Counted from the stretch's first letter, positions 1 through 7,563 are shown. The stretch is 64,000 nt of DNA from Palsa-504 sp963769715 (GCA_963769715.1 CAVYNE010000030.1:124001-188000); one strand, 5' to 3'. Notes: a model not told the origin generated them from the letters alone. Program-made: numbers and translations.

Positions 1-826
1 TCTCCGCGACCGCGATCCGGGATGCTAGCCGGCCTGCTGGCCCGAAATCAGCCCCGATGGCGAGTACCTGCCGGGGCCGGGCGGCCGAGAGCGCGGCGAT
101 GGCGGATGGATCGGCGCGCGGGTCAGCGCCGCGGACGGTGATCACCTGCGCCCCCGCCACCCGCGCGGTGGTGATCGCGGCCAGCGTCGCGGCATCGCCG
201 TGACCAGGGTGCACGAGCAGCGCCAGGTGGTCCAGGGGCGTGGGTATCTTCGTCGCAGGCAGCATCGCCGGGTCGGTTACCACGCGGATGCCCGGCAGCT
301 GAGCCGCGAGCACATTCCCGGGCACCCCGACCGCGAGCACGGCGCGTGGTTTCAGCGCCCTGATCTGTGCCCGCAGCACGCCGCTGACCACGGCTGTCGC
401 GCTGGGGGAATGGTCGGCCACTGTCCGGGCGGCGGCGCGGGCTGGCGTGGCGTCCGTGCCGCCCGGTCCGGCCCCGACCGTCGGCGTCGAGGTAAGCAGC
501 AGGGGCGCGTGTGCCTGCAGTGCCGATCTGGCGGCGGCCGGCAGATCGGCCGGCAGGCTGAGGCTGGCCACAACGACCACCGGCGCGGAGGCGAACAATC
601 TTTGTGCCGTGGCCTCGGCGATCACATCCGGACCGCCAGTCAACACCGACATCGCCGATGCAGGCGGACGGGTACGTGCTGCCACGCGGACAGGAGCTGG
701 CGGGTCATGCCGGGCCGCACCAGTGCAGGCCGTCGTGCCGGCCACAACGGCGACAAATACCATGAGCACTGCTCCGGCGCGGCCCCTATCGGTCCGCGGA
801 CGCAGCATGCAGCTTCTATGCAGCAT
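1..826 (-). CDS. Secreted lipoprotein, partial (3' end beyond left edge), CWB2-like
   Basis: An uninterrupted minus-strand frame runs from an ATG at 826 off the left edge (275 codons visible, no stop). The N-terminus has arginines (RPRTDRGR), a hydrophobic segment (VLMVFVAVVAG) and a cysteine after TTA, so it looks like a lipoprotein signal peptide with a slightly non-standard lipobox. The mature part alternates short hydrophobic strands with Ala-rich helices (APVVVVASLSLPADL, then LLLTSTPT, then AVVSG, AVLAVG). That rhythm resembles cell-wall-binding repeat 2 (CWB2) proteins; the resemblance is by pattern only. Alternative starts are ATG 808 and the ATG at codon 22, the latter having GGAG upstream but losing the positively charged region. 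Function unknown; anchoring outside the membrane is inferred from the signal. Confidence 0.7.
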   Translation of the reverse strand, partial: MLHRSCMLRPRTDRGRAGAVLMVFVAVVAGTTACTGAARHDPPAPVRVAARTRPPASAMSVLTGGPDVIAEATAQRLFASAPVVVVASLSLPADLPAAARSALQAHAPLLLTSTPTVGAGPGGTDATPARAAARTVADHSPSATAVVSGVLRAQIRALKPRAVLAVGVPGNVLAAQLPGIRVVTDPAMLPATKIPTPLDHLALLVHPGHGDAATLAAITTARVAGAQVITVRGADPRADPSAIAALSAARPRQVLAIGADFGPAGRLASRIAVAE

Positions 827-1262
827 GAGCGCAGCCCATTCGTCAAAGCGCCCCGCCGTCACATGGCAGGGAGCTGTCTCTCCCGCAGGCCGATCGCGGT
901 CAGCTGACCATAGTAGCCATTTCGCTCAGAACGCCAAGGCAGGCTCGCCGCCCGGCCAGCACGTTCCTGAAAGACCATTAGCGGTTGCTGGGTTGGACAA
1001 TAGCGTGGTGGTCGAGGTCGAGCCTGGCTGTTTCGAAGAATTGGTCGCCGCGGCGCTGAACCGCGCCGTCGCCGTCGGCATACGGTCCGGATCGCGGCCT
1101 GGAGACCCTCCGCCCATGGAGCGCCGGTGTATCAGGCGTCGGGCTTCTCCTCTGTGTGGTTGAGCGGATGAGATGCCTGGCCGCTCGCGGGGGGTCGCCG
1201 TTATGCGGTGGCCAGCGGCATGACCGTTGCCGTCGCGGTAACGGCGAAAGAGGGGGACTGGC
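827..1262. other. Intergenic region between divergent genes
   Basis: 436 bases between the divergent lipoprotein gene and the FAD monooxygenase. I see no reading frame with a convincing start and ribosome binding site. The only clear element is GAGGGGG just before the start at 1263. Both genes' promoters must lie here, but I cannot place them with confidence. Confidence 0.4.
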
Positions 1263-2672
1263 ATGCGGGCAGTCATCGTTGGCGCGGGGCCAACCGGCCT
1301 GTACACCGGGATGGCACTGGCGCGGCGCGGGCACGAAGTCATGATCATCGATCGCGATCCCGGGCCGTCCGGCGGCCAGTGGTGGGACCGCAAGGGCGTG
1401 ATGCAGTTCCACCACCCGCACTTTTTCCGTCAGCAGGTCGCCGATGCGCTGTTCGCCGAGATGCCCGAGGTGTGGCACGGCCTGCTCGCGGCCGGAGCGG
1501 CGCCAGCCACACTGCCTGGCCAACCCGGCGCGCAGGCCGGGCTGCACTGTCGGCGCCTCACGTTCGAGCGGGTCCTGCGATCAGCCGCCGAAGCCGAGCC
1601 GGGGGTGACGCTGCGTACTGGTCACGTCGATGAGGTGTCCGCTGCGCGGGGACGTGCCATCGGGCTCAGAGTGGGCCGCCGTCAGGTCGATGCCGATCTG
1701 GTCATCGACGCAGGCGGTCGCGCGGGCCGCCTTACCCGGGCGTTGCGGGGACCGGTAGAAGGTGGTGACTGCGGGATCGCTTACGTGTCACGGCAGTATC
1801 AGATGCTGCCAGGTGCCCCGGACGGGCCGGTCAACGCGCCGTTCGGGGTGGTTGAGATCTACTCCGGTTACCTGGTGGCCGTGTTCGTCCACGACAACCG
1901 GATCCTGTCCGCCTTGATTACCCGGGCCAGCACGGACCGCCAGCTCGCGACGCTGCGATCCCAGGCGGCGTTCGAGGCCGCTGCCCAGGCGATCCCCGCC
2001 CTGGCCGCCTGGACCGATCCGGGACGATCCCGGGCGATCACCCCGGTCCTGCCGGGCGGGCGGCTGTACAACAGCTACCGGGGTCAACTGAACGATGCCG
2101 GCCGCGTCGCGCTCGACGGGCTGATCTACGTCGGCGACGCCGTGTGCACCACCAACCCGTCGCTCGGGCGGGGCGTGACCACCTCGCTGCTGCAGGCCCG
2201 GCGGCTGATCGGCCTGCTGGAAGAGCACGGGCGCGATTTCACGTCCTGCTCGATGGCGTTCGACCACTGGTGCACCCGCAACGTCAAGCCCTGGTTCGAC
2301 GATCACGTCCACTGGGACGCGGACCTGATCCGGCGCTGGTCGGGCCAGGACGTTGACCTCACCCGACGGCTCCCGTCGGACCTGATCATGGCGGCGGTGC
2401 AGGCCGACCCGGAGATGATCAAGGTCGTGGGGCCCTACCAGGCTATGCTCGCCCTGCCTGACAGCCTCGACGTCGTCCAGGCCCGGGCCCGGGCCATCTA
2501 CGCCAGCGGCTGGCGTCCGCCCATCCCTGCTGGCCCGACCCGCGAGGAACTGGCCGAGCTTGTCACCGCAGCGGCCAGCTGCCAGGGCCACCGAACCGAG
2601 GACGCCGCATTATTCGCAGCGGCTGCTGAACATGGGTCGCAGACCGGAGGCCGGCGCAGAGCGAGGCGCTAG
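1263..2672 (+). CDS. FAD-dependent monooxygenase / halogenase-like oxidoreductase
   Basis: 469 aa. The first residues form a dinucleotide-binding fold (VIVGAGPTGLYTGMALARRG, then an acidic residue in IIDRD at about 30), and a second FAD motif near residue 290 reads LIYVGDAVCTTNPSLGRG, the GD signature of the PHBH/halogenase family. A DG-like segment (VIDAGGRAGRL) lies near 155. Members use FAD and NAD(P)H to hydroxylate or halogenate small molecules; the substrate cannot be told. ATG 1263 follows GAGGGGG at good distance. It is convergent with the small membrane-protein gene ending at 2686 and stands alone, so it is not obviously part of a biosynthetic cluster. Length is normal for the family and no cofactor motif is missing. 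Confidence 0.85.
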   Translation: MRAVIVGAGPTGLYTGMALARRGHEVMIIDRDPGPSGGQWWDRKGVMQFHHPHFFRQQVADALFAEMPEVWHGLLAAGAAPATLPGQPGAQAGLHCRRLTFERVLRSAAEAEPGVTLRTGHVDEVSAARGRAIGLRVGRRQVDADLVIDAGGRAGRLTRALRGPVEGGDCGIAYVSRQYQMLPGAPDGPVNAPFGVVEIYSGYLVAVFVHDNRILSALITRASTDRQLATLRSQAAFEAAAQAIPALAAWTDPGRSRAITPVLPGGRLYNSYRGQLNDAGRVALDGLIYVGDAVCTTNPSLGRGVTTSLLQARRLIGLLEEHGRDFTSCSMAFDHWCTRNVKPWFDDHVHWDADLIRRWSGQDVDLTRRLPSDLIMAAVQADPEMIKVVGPYQAMLALPDSLDVVQARARAIYASGWRPPIPAGPTREELAELVTAAASCQGHRTEDAALFAAAAEHGSQTGGRRRARR

Positions 2673-2685
2673 AGCTACACTGTGG

Positions 2686-3150
2686 CTACCCGCGCCGGCG
2701 CAGTCCGCTATACGTGATGATCGGTGAAACGAACAACAGTGCGGTGACAACGGCCGAGAATGCCGGGGGCAACCGCCAGAAGTGACTTGCGGCAAAGCCG
2801 CAAGCACCCAAGACTCCCCCCATGCCGAGCAGGATGACAGCCGTCATCGCGATGCCTTGCCGGGAATCCGCCGGAGCCTCGATCCCCAACCGAATCTGGC
2901 CTCGAAGAGGGCGTATCTCGAGGTCGAGCGTTAGCATTCCCTGATCTGCGCGGTCAGTCGGGTCGCCTTCAAGCTCGGAAAGGTTGATAATCCGGGCTAC
3001 GGGCACCTCTGCCGCGGGCCTAGTCCGCCGCAGCCGCAGACGTGCACGCCGGTGTTTGCCGATGGCCTTCGTCGGACGGTGGGCTGGTAGCCAAGAGCGG
3101 CGACTCGGCCGCTCTCGCGACAAATCGGTCTGTCTGCGGAGTTGGTCCAT
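2686..3150 (-). CDS. Small two-TM protein, TDxS family (unit A)
   Basis: 154 aa from ATG 3150, which has AAGGA five bases upstream; longer starts lack a site. The protein begins with RQTDLSRERPSRR, then a basic stretch, then LSELEGDPTDRAD at about 60, and ends with two hydrophobic segments (about 100-122 and 128-148) and a short basic tail. I do not recognise the family. Its N-terminal motif recurs in three other small minus-strand genes in the next 4 kb (5504-5629, 6276-6476, 7148-7378), and the LEGxPTDRAD motif recurs in the one at 7148. Like those, it is divergent from a promoter with a 19-nt spacer, here leading to the RHH-like gene at 3671. Membrane location is inferred from the two segments. 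Partner or antagonist of the RHH protein is a guess from arrangement. Confidence 0.6.
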   Translation of the reverse strand: MDQLRRQTDLSRERPSRRSWLPAHRPTKAIGKHRRARLRLRRTRPAAEVPVARIINLSELEGDPTDRADQGMLTLDLEIRPLRGQIRLGIEAPADSRQGIAMTAVILLGMGGVLGACGFAASHFWRLPPAFSAVVTALLFVSPIITYSGLRRRG

Positions 3151-3342
3151 CTGATTCCTTACGACCGAACTGTGGCCGCACTTCCCGGACCCAGCGCTTG
3201 CAGCACGGCCCGTCCTGGCGGACATCATGCGGGAGGTGTACTCGTGGCTGTCCGGCTAGATCATAGAGCATCCTCCTCGCCAGGCGTATGTACCTCGTGC
3301 TGCTGATTATGATCTATCATACATCTGATAGATATTCAATAG

Positions 3343-3373
3343 TTGACATCTAACTGGTTTTTACGCGTACTAT
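3343..3373 (+). promoter_or_regulatory. Promoter P1 of RHH-like gene 1 (19-nt spacer)
   Basis: TTGACA at 3343-3348 and TACTAT at 3368-3373, separated by exactly 19 bases in a locally AT-rich patch. The same spacing occurs at 5796, 6649 and 7564. The sequence just after the -10 (ATAGCAGTA) is shared with the promoter at 7564. The 19-nt spacer is longer than the usual 17, which suggests activation or an operator under the spacer; that is inference. Confidence 0.6.
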
Positions 3374-3670
3374 AGCAGTATGTTAGCCACATGGAAGGTG
3401 TACTTCTGCCACCTTCACGTGCTGAGCCACGGGCTCGGAGTGCCGCATCTGGCAGCGCAGAGGGCCGGCGGGGAGCCGTCGACGTCGCCCGACGCCGGGC
3501 GTACCTGCAGAGGGGAGGTGATTGTGCGACAGCCAAAGACCAGGCCTCTAGCGGAAGCTGCTGGATCGGGCCGGAGCTCGGGGGCATGGCAGCACCGGCG
3601 AAGCCGGGGCTGGCCGGATTGGTCGGAATCAATCCGACGGGGGATCTAGCCCTTATCAGGAGGGTGAAAA
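3374..3670 (+). other. Long leader of RHH-like gene 1
   Basis: About 290 bases between P1 and the start at 3671 with no convincing gene. It contains a GC-rich inverted repeat (CGCCCG acgc CGGGCG, about 3487-3502) at a position comparable to hairpins in the leaders of the other two RHH genes. Function unknown; it could be a structured leader or a set of operators. Confidence 0.35.
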
Positions 3671-3946
3671 ATGCCAAGCAAGATCGAAGAGGGGACTGAA
3701 CACAGTGCACAGTGGTCACGACGTAGAGGTGGCCGTGGTCTTGAACGAATCACGGTGAACCTGACTCCGCGTTCGTCGTCAGCGCTCGAGCTTGCGGTAG
3801 AGCTGAGCGGCGACACCAAGACAGACACCATCAACCGCGCGATACAGATATACGCCTACCTCGAGAAGGTGATCCGGGACGGGGGCTCGGTTCACGTAAG
3901 CGAACAAGAAGGCGCAGCGCTGGAACGGCTGAAGATAGTCGGGTAG
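3671..3946 (+). CDS. Ribbon-helix-helix-like small protein 1
   Basis: 91 aa, ATG 3671 preceded by AGGAGGGTG. The core is ERITVNLTPRSSSALELAV, followed by LSGDTKTDTINRAIQIYAYLEKV and a C-terminal strand GGSVHV. A short beta strand with alternating polar and hydrophobic residues (ITVNLT) followed by two helices is the layout of ribbon-helix-helix DNA-binding proteins such as CopG and antitoxins. Proteins of this kind are common unannotated genes in Streptomyces-like genomes. Two close paralogues follow at 5970 and 6841. No toxin gene is adjacent on the same strand. DNA binding and autoregulation are inferred from fold and from the shared promoter design. Confidence 0.75.
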   Translation: MPSKIEEGTEHSAQWSRRRGGRGLERITVNLTPRSSSALELAVELSGDTKTDTINRAIQIYAYLEKVIRDGGSVHVSEQEGAALERLKIVG

Positions 3947-4057
3947 CTCCTCAATTCAGCCGAGATCTTGATACACCTGCGCCATGCTCGGTAATGAGTT
4001 GCACTCACTGCTGAGCCTAGGACGAGAATTCACCCATGTTCATTAGGAGGGCCTCTC

Positions 4058-4438
4058 ATGAGCCCAACGTCGAAAACGCAAAGCCCCGAAATACTCCAAC
4101 GATGGTCGCTAATCCTGACGATCCATTCGCTGGCCACCCTGCTCGCCGTGGCCGGATCCCGCTCCGTGCCCTGCGCACCCCGAACCACTACGTCGCTCGC
4201 CATTCAGCGTCTGCGGTCGGTTCTGGCAGGCTGCAGACAACCTGCCGGTCGATATGTAACACCCCTTGTGCCTGCGCATCACCCCAGCAAGATACTGCGC
4301 CCCGTGTTCGGGGTCGCCGCGTCGATGGCCCGAGACCGGCAGTTTCTGCGGTGTCGGCACTCGGCGCTCTATGACGGCCAGAAGGCCACCTTGGACGGCC
4401 GACGGGATCTGCGGATAGCGGTCTCATCAGGCGGCTAG
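4058..4438 (+). CDS. Hypothetical protein, 126 aa, possibly degenerate
   Basis: The frame starts at ATG 4058 with AGGAGGGC seven bases upstream and stops at 4438, nine bases before a perfect 18-bp hairpin that looks like its terminator. Those two context signals are the main support. The protein starts MSPTSKTQSPEILQRW, then a hydrophobic stretch (LILTIHSLATLLAVAG), then an Arg/Ser/Cys-rich tail that resembles nothing I know. Codon bias is weak, and a second frame over the same bases (4036-4374) reads PARRGRIPLRALRTPNHYV, which also looks protein-like, so an old frameshift is possible. Low confidence in the product. Confidence 0.4.
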   Translation: MSPTSKTQSPEILQRWSLILTIHSLATLLAVAGSRSVPCAPRTTTSLAIQRLRSVLAGCRQPAGRYVTPLVPAHHPSKILRPVFGVAASMARDRQFLRCRHSALYDGQKATLDGRRDLRIAVSSGG

Positions 4439-4446
4439 CAATGCGC

Positions 4447-4486
4447 GACGTGTGGCCGGGCGGTAAGCACCGCCCGGCCACACGTC
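4447..4486. terminator. Perfect 18-bp stem, 4-nt loop hairpin (bidirectional terminator)
   Basis: Arms 4447-4464 and 4469-4486 are perfect reverse complements (GACGTGTGGCCGGGCGGT) around the loop AAGC. It lies between a plus-strand gene ending at 4438 and a minus-strand gene ending at 4707. There is no T-tract on either side, so if it terminates transcription it does so in the T-less manner common in actinomycetes. Confidence 0.7.
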
Positions 4487-4706
4487 AGTAGTCAAGCCCC
4501 GGCCAACCGGGTGGCTTTCGGGTCGAGGAGGAGTCCGATCTGGGCGGTGACCGAGGCGGTGACCGTACGCGAGGTGGCGAGCCTGAGCGTACGGCATCAC
4601 CACCGCGGCAGTCGGGCCGCTAGGCCCGGCCCGACAGAAACGGCCAACTGCCACAGCCTCAGGCCACGAAGCCAAGGTCATTAGTGGATCGAAGCTGGGA
4701 AACCTG

Positions 4707-4988
4707 CTAGGTCACGAATCCCGTCGAGTGGATGTCCCAGGTTGACCCGCCCCTCCTTGGTACTGGTGTTCCTGAAGTTTCCAGGTTCGCCAGATCGAAT
4801 TCGCCAGCCTGGACGCCGGACAAGAATGCCCGCCATCCGGCAGATGTAAACTTCAGGATATATGGGATAATTTGTTTTGAATCTCTTACGAGGATCGACT
4901 CGCTGGAGAGGGCCACTTCTACGCAATCTCCAGTCGCACTAGCCGAACTTTTTCGCCATGAAAGGGCGATAGCATGACTTTCAGGCAT
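4707..4988 (-). CDS. DUF397 domain protein
   Basis: 93 aa from ATG 4988 with GGAG upstream. It contains the DUF397 signature: WRKSSASATGDCVEVA near residue 10, ILVRDSK near 30 and FTSAGWRAFLSGVQAGEFDL near 50-70. After that comes an unusual tail of about 24 residues not typical of the family. DUF397 proteins in actinomycetes normally sit next to an XRE/DUF5753 regulator and are thought to form a pair with it, by some authors described as a toxin-antitoxin-like or developmental switch. No such regulator is directly upstream; the nearest is the orphan at 7970. The extended tail and lack of partner suggest partial decay. Confidence 0.8.
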   Translation of the reverse strand: MPESHAIALSWRKSSASATGDCVEVALSSESILVRDSKQIIPYILKFTSAGWRAFLSGVQAGEFDLANLETSGTPVPRRGGSTWDIHSTGFVT

Positions 4989-5503
4989 CTCCGCTCCATG
5001 TGTCCGGTTTCGGTGGGGCACCTGCGACACGATACTCCTCCAGGTTGAGGCTTGATCGAGGTACCCAGGAGCCGGAAACCCAGGACAGCCCGGCCGGGGT
5101 TGGTTGCATCTTCCTATGCGGCAGCGTGGCCTGTAGGCCCGGCGTTAGCTGCCTTTGACGCCAGTAGTTAACTTGGGTGCGGTACAGCTTTCGCGCTGCT
5201 GCTGTCACGCAGTGAATGTCGGCCATGTTGCGTTATCGATTCTGTTGGTGCCGAACCGGCGCCCGATGTGTGCTCCAGGGTCCAGCTCAGCTATGACCTG
5301 TGCCGGTTGCCTGCGAATACTAGCCCCGGCACTGATTGCGTGAAGTGATGTTTTGCTCGTTCGTAGGCGAGCAAGTTGCGTAGGCGGGGCAAACCGGATC
5401 TGCCGAGTCCGCGCTTTATTGTGTCCGGGTGCCATGTCCGTTAGTTGAAATCACTACCGAACGTCGCCACGTAGTAAGGCGGTAGCGCATAGTAGCGTCA
5501 TGG
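4989..5503. other. Gene-free stretch in accessory island
   Basis: About 515 bases with lower GC and no frame I can defend. Two short minus-strand frames (4981-5226 and 5205-5435) have no ribosome binding sites and no family resemblance. A 7-bp inverted repeat (TTGCTCG...CGAGCAA near 5353) is the only structure noticed. It may be decayed coding sequence. Confidence 0.35.
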
Positions 5504-5629
5504 TCAGCTCGCCGCCGACGGGGGCAGCTGGCCACCGAGCTCGATGGCCGCACGCGGCAGGTTCTCTACGATGGCGCGAGATCCGGGATCCTCACTACTG
5601 TGGTCGGTGTGTTTGACGGTCTTGCCCAC
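5504..5629 (-). CDS. 41-aa TDxS-family peptide (unit B)
   Basis: Start GTG 5629 preceded by GAGGAGGACC; 41 codons. The protein starts MGKTVKHTDHSSEDPGSRAI and ends GGQLPPSAAS. Its first 20 residues match the gene at 6276-6476 (MGSIAKHTDLSWEVPGLRAH), and more loosely those at 2686 and 7148. The 35 bases upstream of the start are also conserved with the 6276 gene (both read ...GCTSAGCGC...GAGGAG), which supports a real, translated gene. It is divergent from the RHH-like gene at 5970. Function unknown; too short for an enzyme. Confidence 0.55.
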   Translation of the reverse strand: MGKTVKHTDHSSEDPGSRAIVENLPRAAIELGGQLPPSAAS

Positions 5630-5795
5630 GGTCCTCCTCGATGCGGCGCGCTGAGCGGGGATATAGGCGAACTGGCAGGATTGTAACACGCTATGTCAAC
5701 ACGATATATGTACGATCGGCAGCCGGTAGGATGTCAATCAACGTAAGAACGATGAGTGTTAGCAACATGTAACCATACTGCTTGGCAAATCTTAT

Positions 5796-5826
5796 TTGAC
5801 ATATGCTATGACGGAAACCATACTAA
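5796..5826 (+). promoter_or_regulatory. Promoter P2 of RHH-like gene 2 (19-nt spacer)
   Basis: TTGACA 5796-5801 and TACTAA 5821-5826 with a 19-nt spacer. The -35 is followed by TATG as at 6649. Same architecture as P1, P3 and P4. Confidence 0.6.
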
Positions 5827-5913
5827 AGTTGTGAAAGGCGGCCGAACGGCCGGGGGGATGGGCGTAGGTTCGTCAATGCCGCACGCCCGGGGTCTCCAGT
5901 GGCGCAGGGACGC

Positions 5914-5931
5914 ACCCGCTGGCCAGCGGGT
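5914..5931 (+). promoter_or_regulatory. 18-bp palindrome in leader of RHH-like gene 2
   Basis: ACCCGCTGG/CCAGCGGGT is a perfect palindrome 39 bases before the start codon at 5970. A matching hairpin (TCCGCTG ac CAGCGGA) is in the leader of gene 3 at 6782-6797, and both follow a GTCTCCAG motif by about 15-16 bases. Either an RNA stem or a binding site for the RHH dimer; cannot decide. Confidence 0.4.
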
Positions 5932-5969
5932 GGGCTGTACCTTGCGCGTGTGGAGGAAAGGAGTTCGCT

Positions 5970-6290
5970 ATGCCTGCAGCGACGACCGATCGGGATGCTG
6001 GTTCTGCGGCTGAGCGCTCCGGTACTCATTCGGTCAGCCGGGTCACCAGCAAGTCGGACGGACAGGGCAACGGCAGCAACGGGCCACTCGAGCGGATCAC
6101 CGTGAACCTGACTGGACGGGCCTCTCGTGCCCTGGACCTGGCCACAGAACTGACGGGTGACACCAAGACCGACACCGTGAACCGGGCCCTGCAGGTCTAC
6201 GCCTACCTGGAGCAGGTCACCGCCCGCGGCGGGTCCGTCTATGTCCGGGAAGCAGCAGAGCCTGAACTAGAGCTGCTAAAAGTCTTCTAG
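5970..6290 (+). CDS. Ribbon-helix-helix-like small protein 2
   Basis: 106 aa, ATG 5970 with GGAGGAAAGGAG upstream. A polar N-terminal extension of about 38 residues (MPAATTDRDAGSAAERSG...) precedes the RHH-like core LERITVNLTGRASRALDLA, TELTGDTKTDTVNRALQVY and the strand GGSVYVREAAE. From about 6060 to 6270 the DNA is almost identical to the gene at 6841, with only a handful of silent or conservative differences, so the two are a recent duplication or are kept alike by gene conversion. Its 3' end overlaps the convergent TDxS gene (6276) by 15 bases. Predicted DNA-binding dimer; target unknown, probably its own promoter. Confidence 0.75.
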   Translation: MPAATTDRDAGSAAERSGTHSVSRVTSKSDGQGNGSNGPLERITVNLTGRASRALDLATELTGDTKTDTVNRALQVYAYLEQVTARGGSVYVREAAEPELELLKVF

Positions 6291-6476
6291 CCCGGGCTGC
6301 TCGTTGCCATCGTCCCATGATCCGAGGTTCCGTGCCTGCATCCAGGCGGAGCCGATGCCAGACGAGGTTCCATGTCCGAGGACCTGGGACTCGGTGTCCT
6401 CGAGCGGCACGTCTACATGGGCCCTGAGTCCGGGGACCTCCCAGCTCAGGTCAGTGTGCTTAGCGATGCTGCCCAT
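6276..6476 (-). CDS. 66-aa TDxS-family protein (unit C)
   Basis: ATG 6476 with GAGGAG seven bases upstream. Starts MGSIAKHTDLSWEVPGLRAH, continues with an acidic stretch and ends in DDGNEQPGLEDF. It is the longer paralogue of the 41-aa protein at 5504 and shares its leader sequence. It is divergent from RHH-like gene 3 and overlaps the end of RHH-like gene 2. Acidic C-terminal half (several D/E, few K/R) contrasts with the basic unit A and D proteins. No known family. Confidence 0.55.
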   Translation of the reverse strand: MGSIAKHTDLSWEVPGLRAHVDVPLEDTESQVLGHGTSSGIGSAWMQARNLGSWDDGNEQPGLEDF

Positions 6477-6648
6477 AGTCGGGCTCCTCGGGTGCGGATG
6501 CGCTCAGCAGGGATACAGGCAATCTGGGGGAAGCATACACCAGATCATTCATACAGTAGGCGAGGGAAGTGCGTCGGACGGCATACTTGTACTTCCATCT
6601 CTACCGGTTAGTGGCAGCAAGCCACCATGCTGATTGACAGCTGCTGTA

Positions 6649-6679
6649 TTGACATATGGCACAGTGTGGGCGATACTAG
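6649..6679 (+). promoter_or_regulatory. Promoter P3 of RHH-like gene 3 (19-nt spacer)
   Basis: TTGACA 6649-6654 and TACTAG 6674-6679, 19-nt spacer; -35 followed by TATG as in P2. Confidence 0.6.
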
Positions 6680-6781
6680 GTCAAGATGAGAAGGTCGAGC
6701 GGCTGGTGATGAACGGCAAAGCCAGCCCGCACGGACTCGCAGCGCACCCGAGGGCGCGTCTCCAGCGATGGGGGGTAGACA

Positions 6782-6797
6782 TCCGCTGACCAGCGGA
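6782..6797 (+). promoter_or_regulatory. Hairpin in leader of RHH-like gene 3
   Basis: TCCGCTG (6782-6788) pairs with CAGCGGA (6791-6797) over a 2-nt loop. Equivalent to the palindrome at 5914 in the paralogous leader; flanking sequence is otherwise diverged, so the hairpin is preferentially conserved. Confidence 0.4.
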
Positions 6798-6840
6798 GAG
6801 GGCCGTGGTCAAGATGTATCGAGGGAAGGGATTATTTGCC

Positions 6841-7116
6841 ATGCCCGCAAAGACAACGACCGGCCAGGATGACACCAGGTCCGGCGGACGGGGCAACGGC
6901 AGCAACGGGCCGCTCGAGCGGATCACCGTGAACCTGACTGGACGGGCCTCTCGTGCCCTGGACCTGGCCACAGAACTGACGGGTGACACCAAGACCGACA
7001 CCGTGAACCGGGCCCTGCAGGTCTACGCCTACCTAGAGCAGGTCACCGCCCGCGGCGGGTCCGTCTACGTCCGGGAAGCTGCAGAGTCCGAGCTAGAGCG
7101 ACTGAAGGTGTTCTGA
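6841..7116 (+). CDS. Ribbon-helix-helix-like small protein 3
   Basis: 91 aa from ATG 6841, with GAGGGAAGGGA upstream; a GTG at 6805 would add 12 residues but has no site. The N-terminal extension is shorter than in paralogue 2, but the last 75 residues are nearly identical (one or two substitutions, e.g. E-S-E for E-P-E near the end). Core ITVNLT strand, helix ASRALDLATELTG, turn DTKTDT and helix VNRALQVYAYLEQV match an RHH fold. Expected to be a DNA-binding regulator, possibly of the divergent unit C gene. No partner toxin detected. Confidence 0.75.
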   Translation: MPAKTTTGQDDTRSGGRGNGSNGPLERITVNLTGRASRALDLATELTGDTKTDTVNRALQVYAYLEQVTARGGSVYVREAAESELERLKVF

Positions 7117-7147
7117 CCAGCAGACGGCGGCAGACGTGGTCTTTCGG

Positions 7148-7378
7148 TTAGTCGATGGTGAGATCGACGTCAGCCCTGTCTGTCGGATGGCCTTCCAAGA
7201 TGGTGTAATCGACAGTCCTCTCTACAAATGGCACCGACCGCCAGCTGAGGAACATCCTTCGTATCCGGGCAAAGTGCACCCTTCCGCTCGGTGCTTCGAG
7301 CGAGATCCGCGGCGATAGGTCGGCCCGTCGTGACGGACTGATTCGTGACTGGTCAGTGTTGATGCCTGGTTCGCTCAT
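7148..7378 (-). CDS. 76-aa TDxS-family protein, C-terminally truncated (unit D)
   Basis: ATG 7378 with TAAGGA eight to nine bases upstream. Begins MSEPGINTDQSRISPSRRAD, and ends VDYTILEGHPTDRADVDLTID. This lines up along its whole length with the unit A protein (2686), including LEGxPTDRAD, but stops where unit A continues into LTLDLEI and two membrane segments. So it is either a naturally soluble version or a 3'-truncated copy; the sequence just beyond the stop does not restore the membrane part. Its divergent partner is missing (see P4). Confidence 0.5.
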   Translation of the reverse strand: MSEPGINTDQSRISPSRRADLSPRISLEAPSGRVHFARIRRMFLSWRSVPFVERTVDYTILEGHPTDRADVDLTID

Positions 7379-7563
7379 CCGAACCGTCCTTAGGTACGTA
7401 CAGTGCCGAACACCTTGTATCGAAACAGTCAGCGACTTATCACGCTGCGTATTCTTCCGTAAATGTGACGTGAGGTTCAGGTCAGGGAAGAAGAAGTAGT
7501 CAAAAGCAAACCTTGAACTCAAGCAGCTCCGAGGCTGCTTGCCGGTAAATGAAGACAGATATA

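Noticed and set aside
200..1163. Plus-strand frames at 200-907 and 447-1163
   Set aside because: They lie antisense to the lipoprotein gene, have no RBS and no sensible protein features.
4981..5435. Two minus-strand frames upstream of the DUF397 gene as a missing XRE partner
   Set aside because: Neither contains an HTH or DUF5753 motif; no ribosome binding sites.
3671..7116. Classical toxin-antitoxin loci with the RHH genes as antitoxins
   Set aside because: No toxin-like gene (RelE, PIN, MazF, GNAT) follows any of the three; the adjacent small genes are divergent or convergent, unlike standard TA operons.
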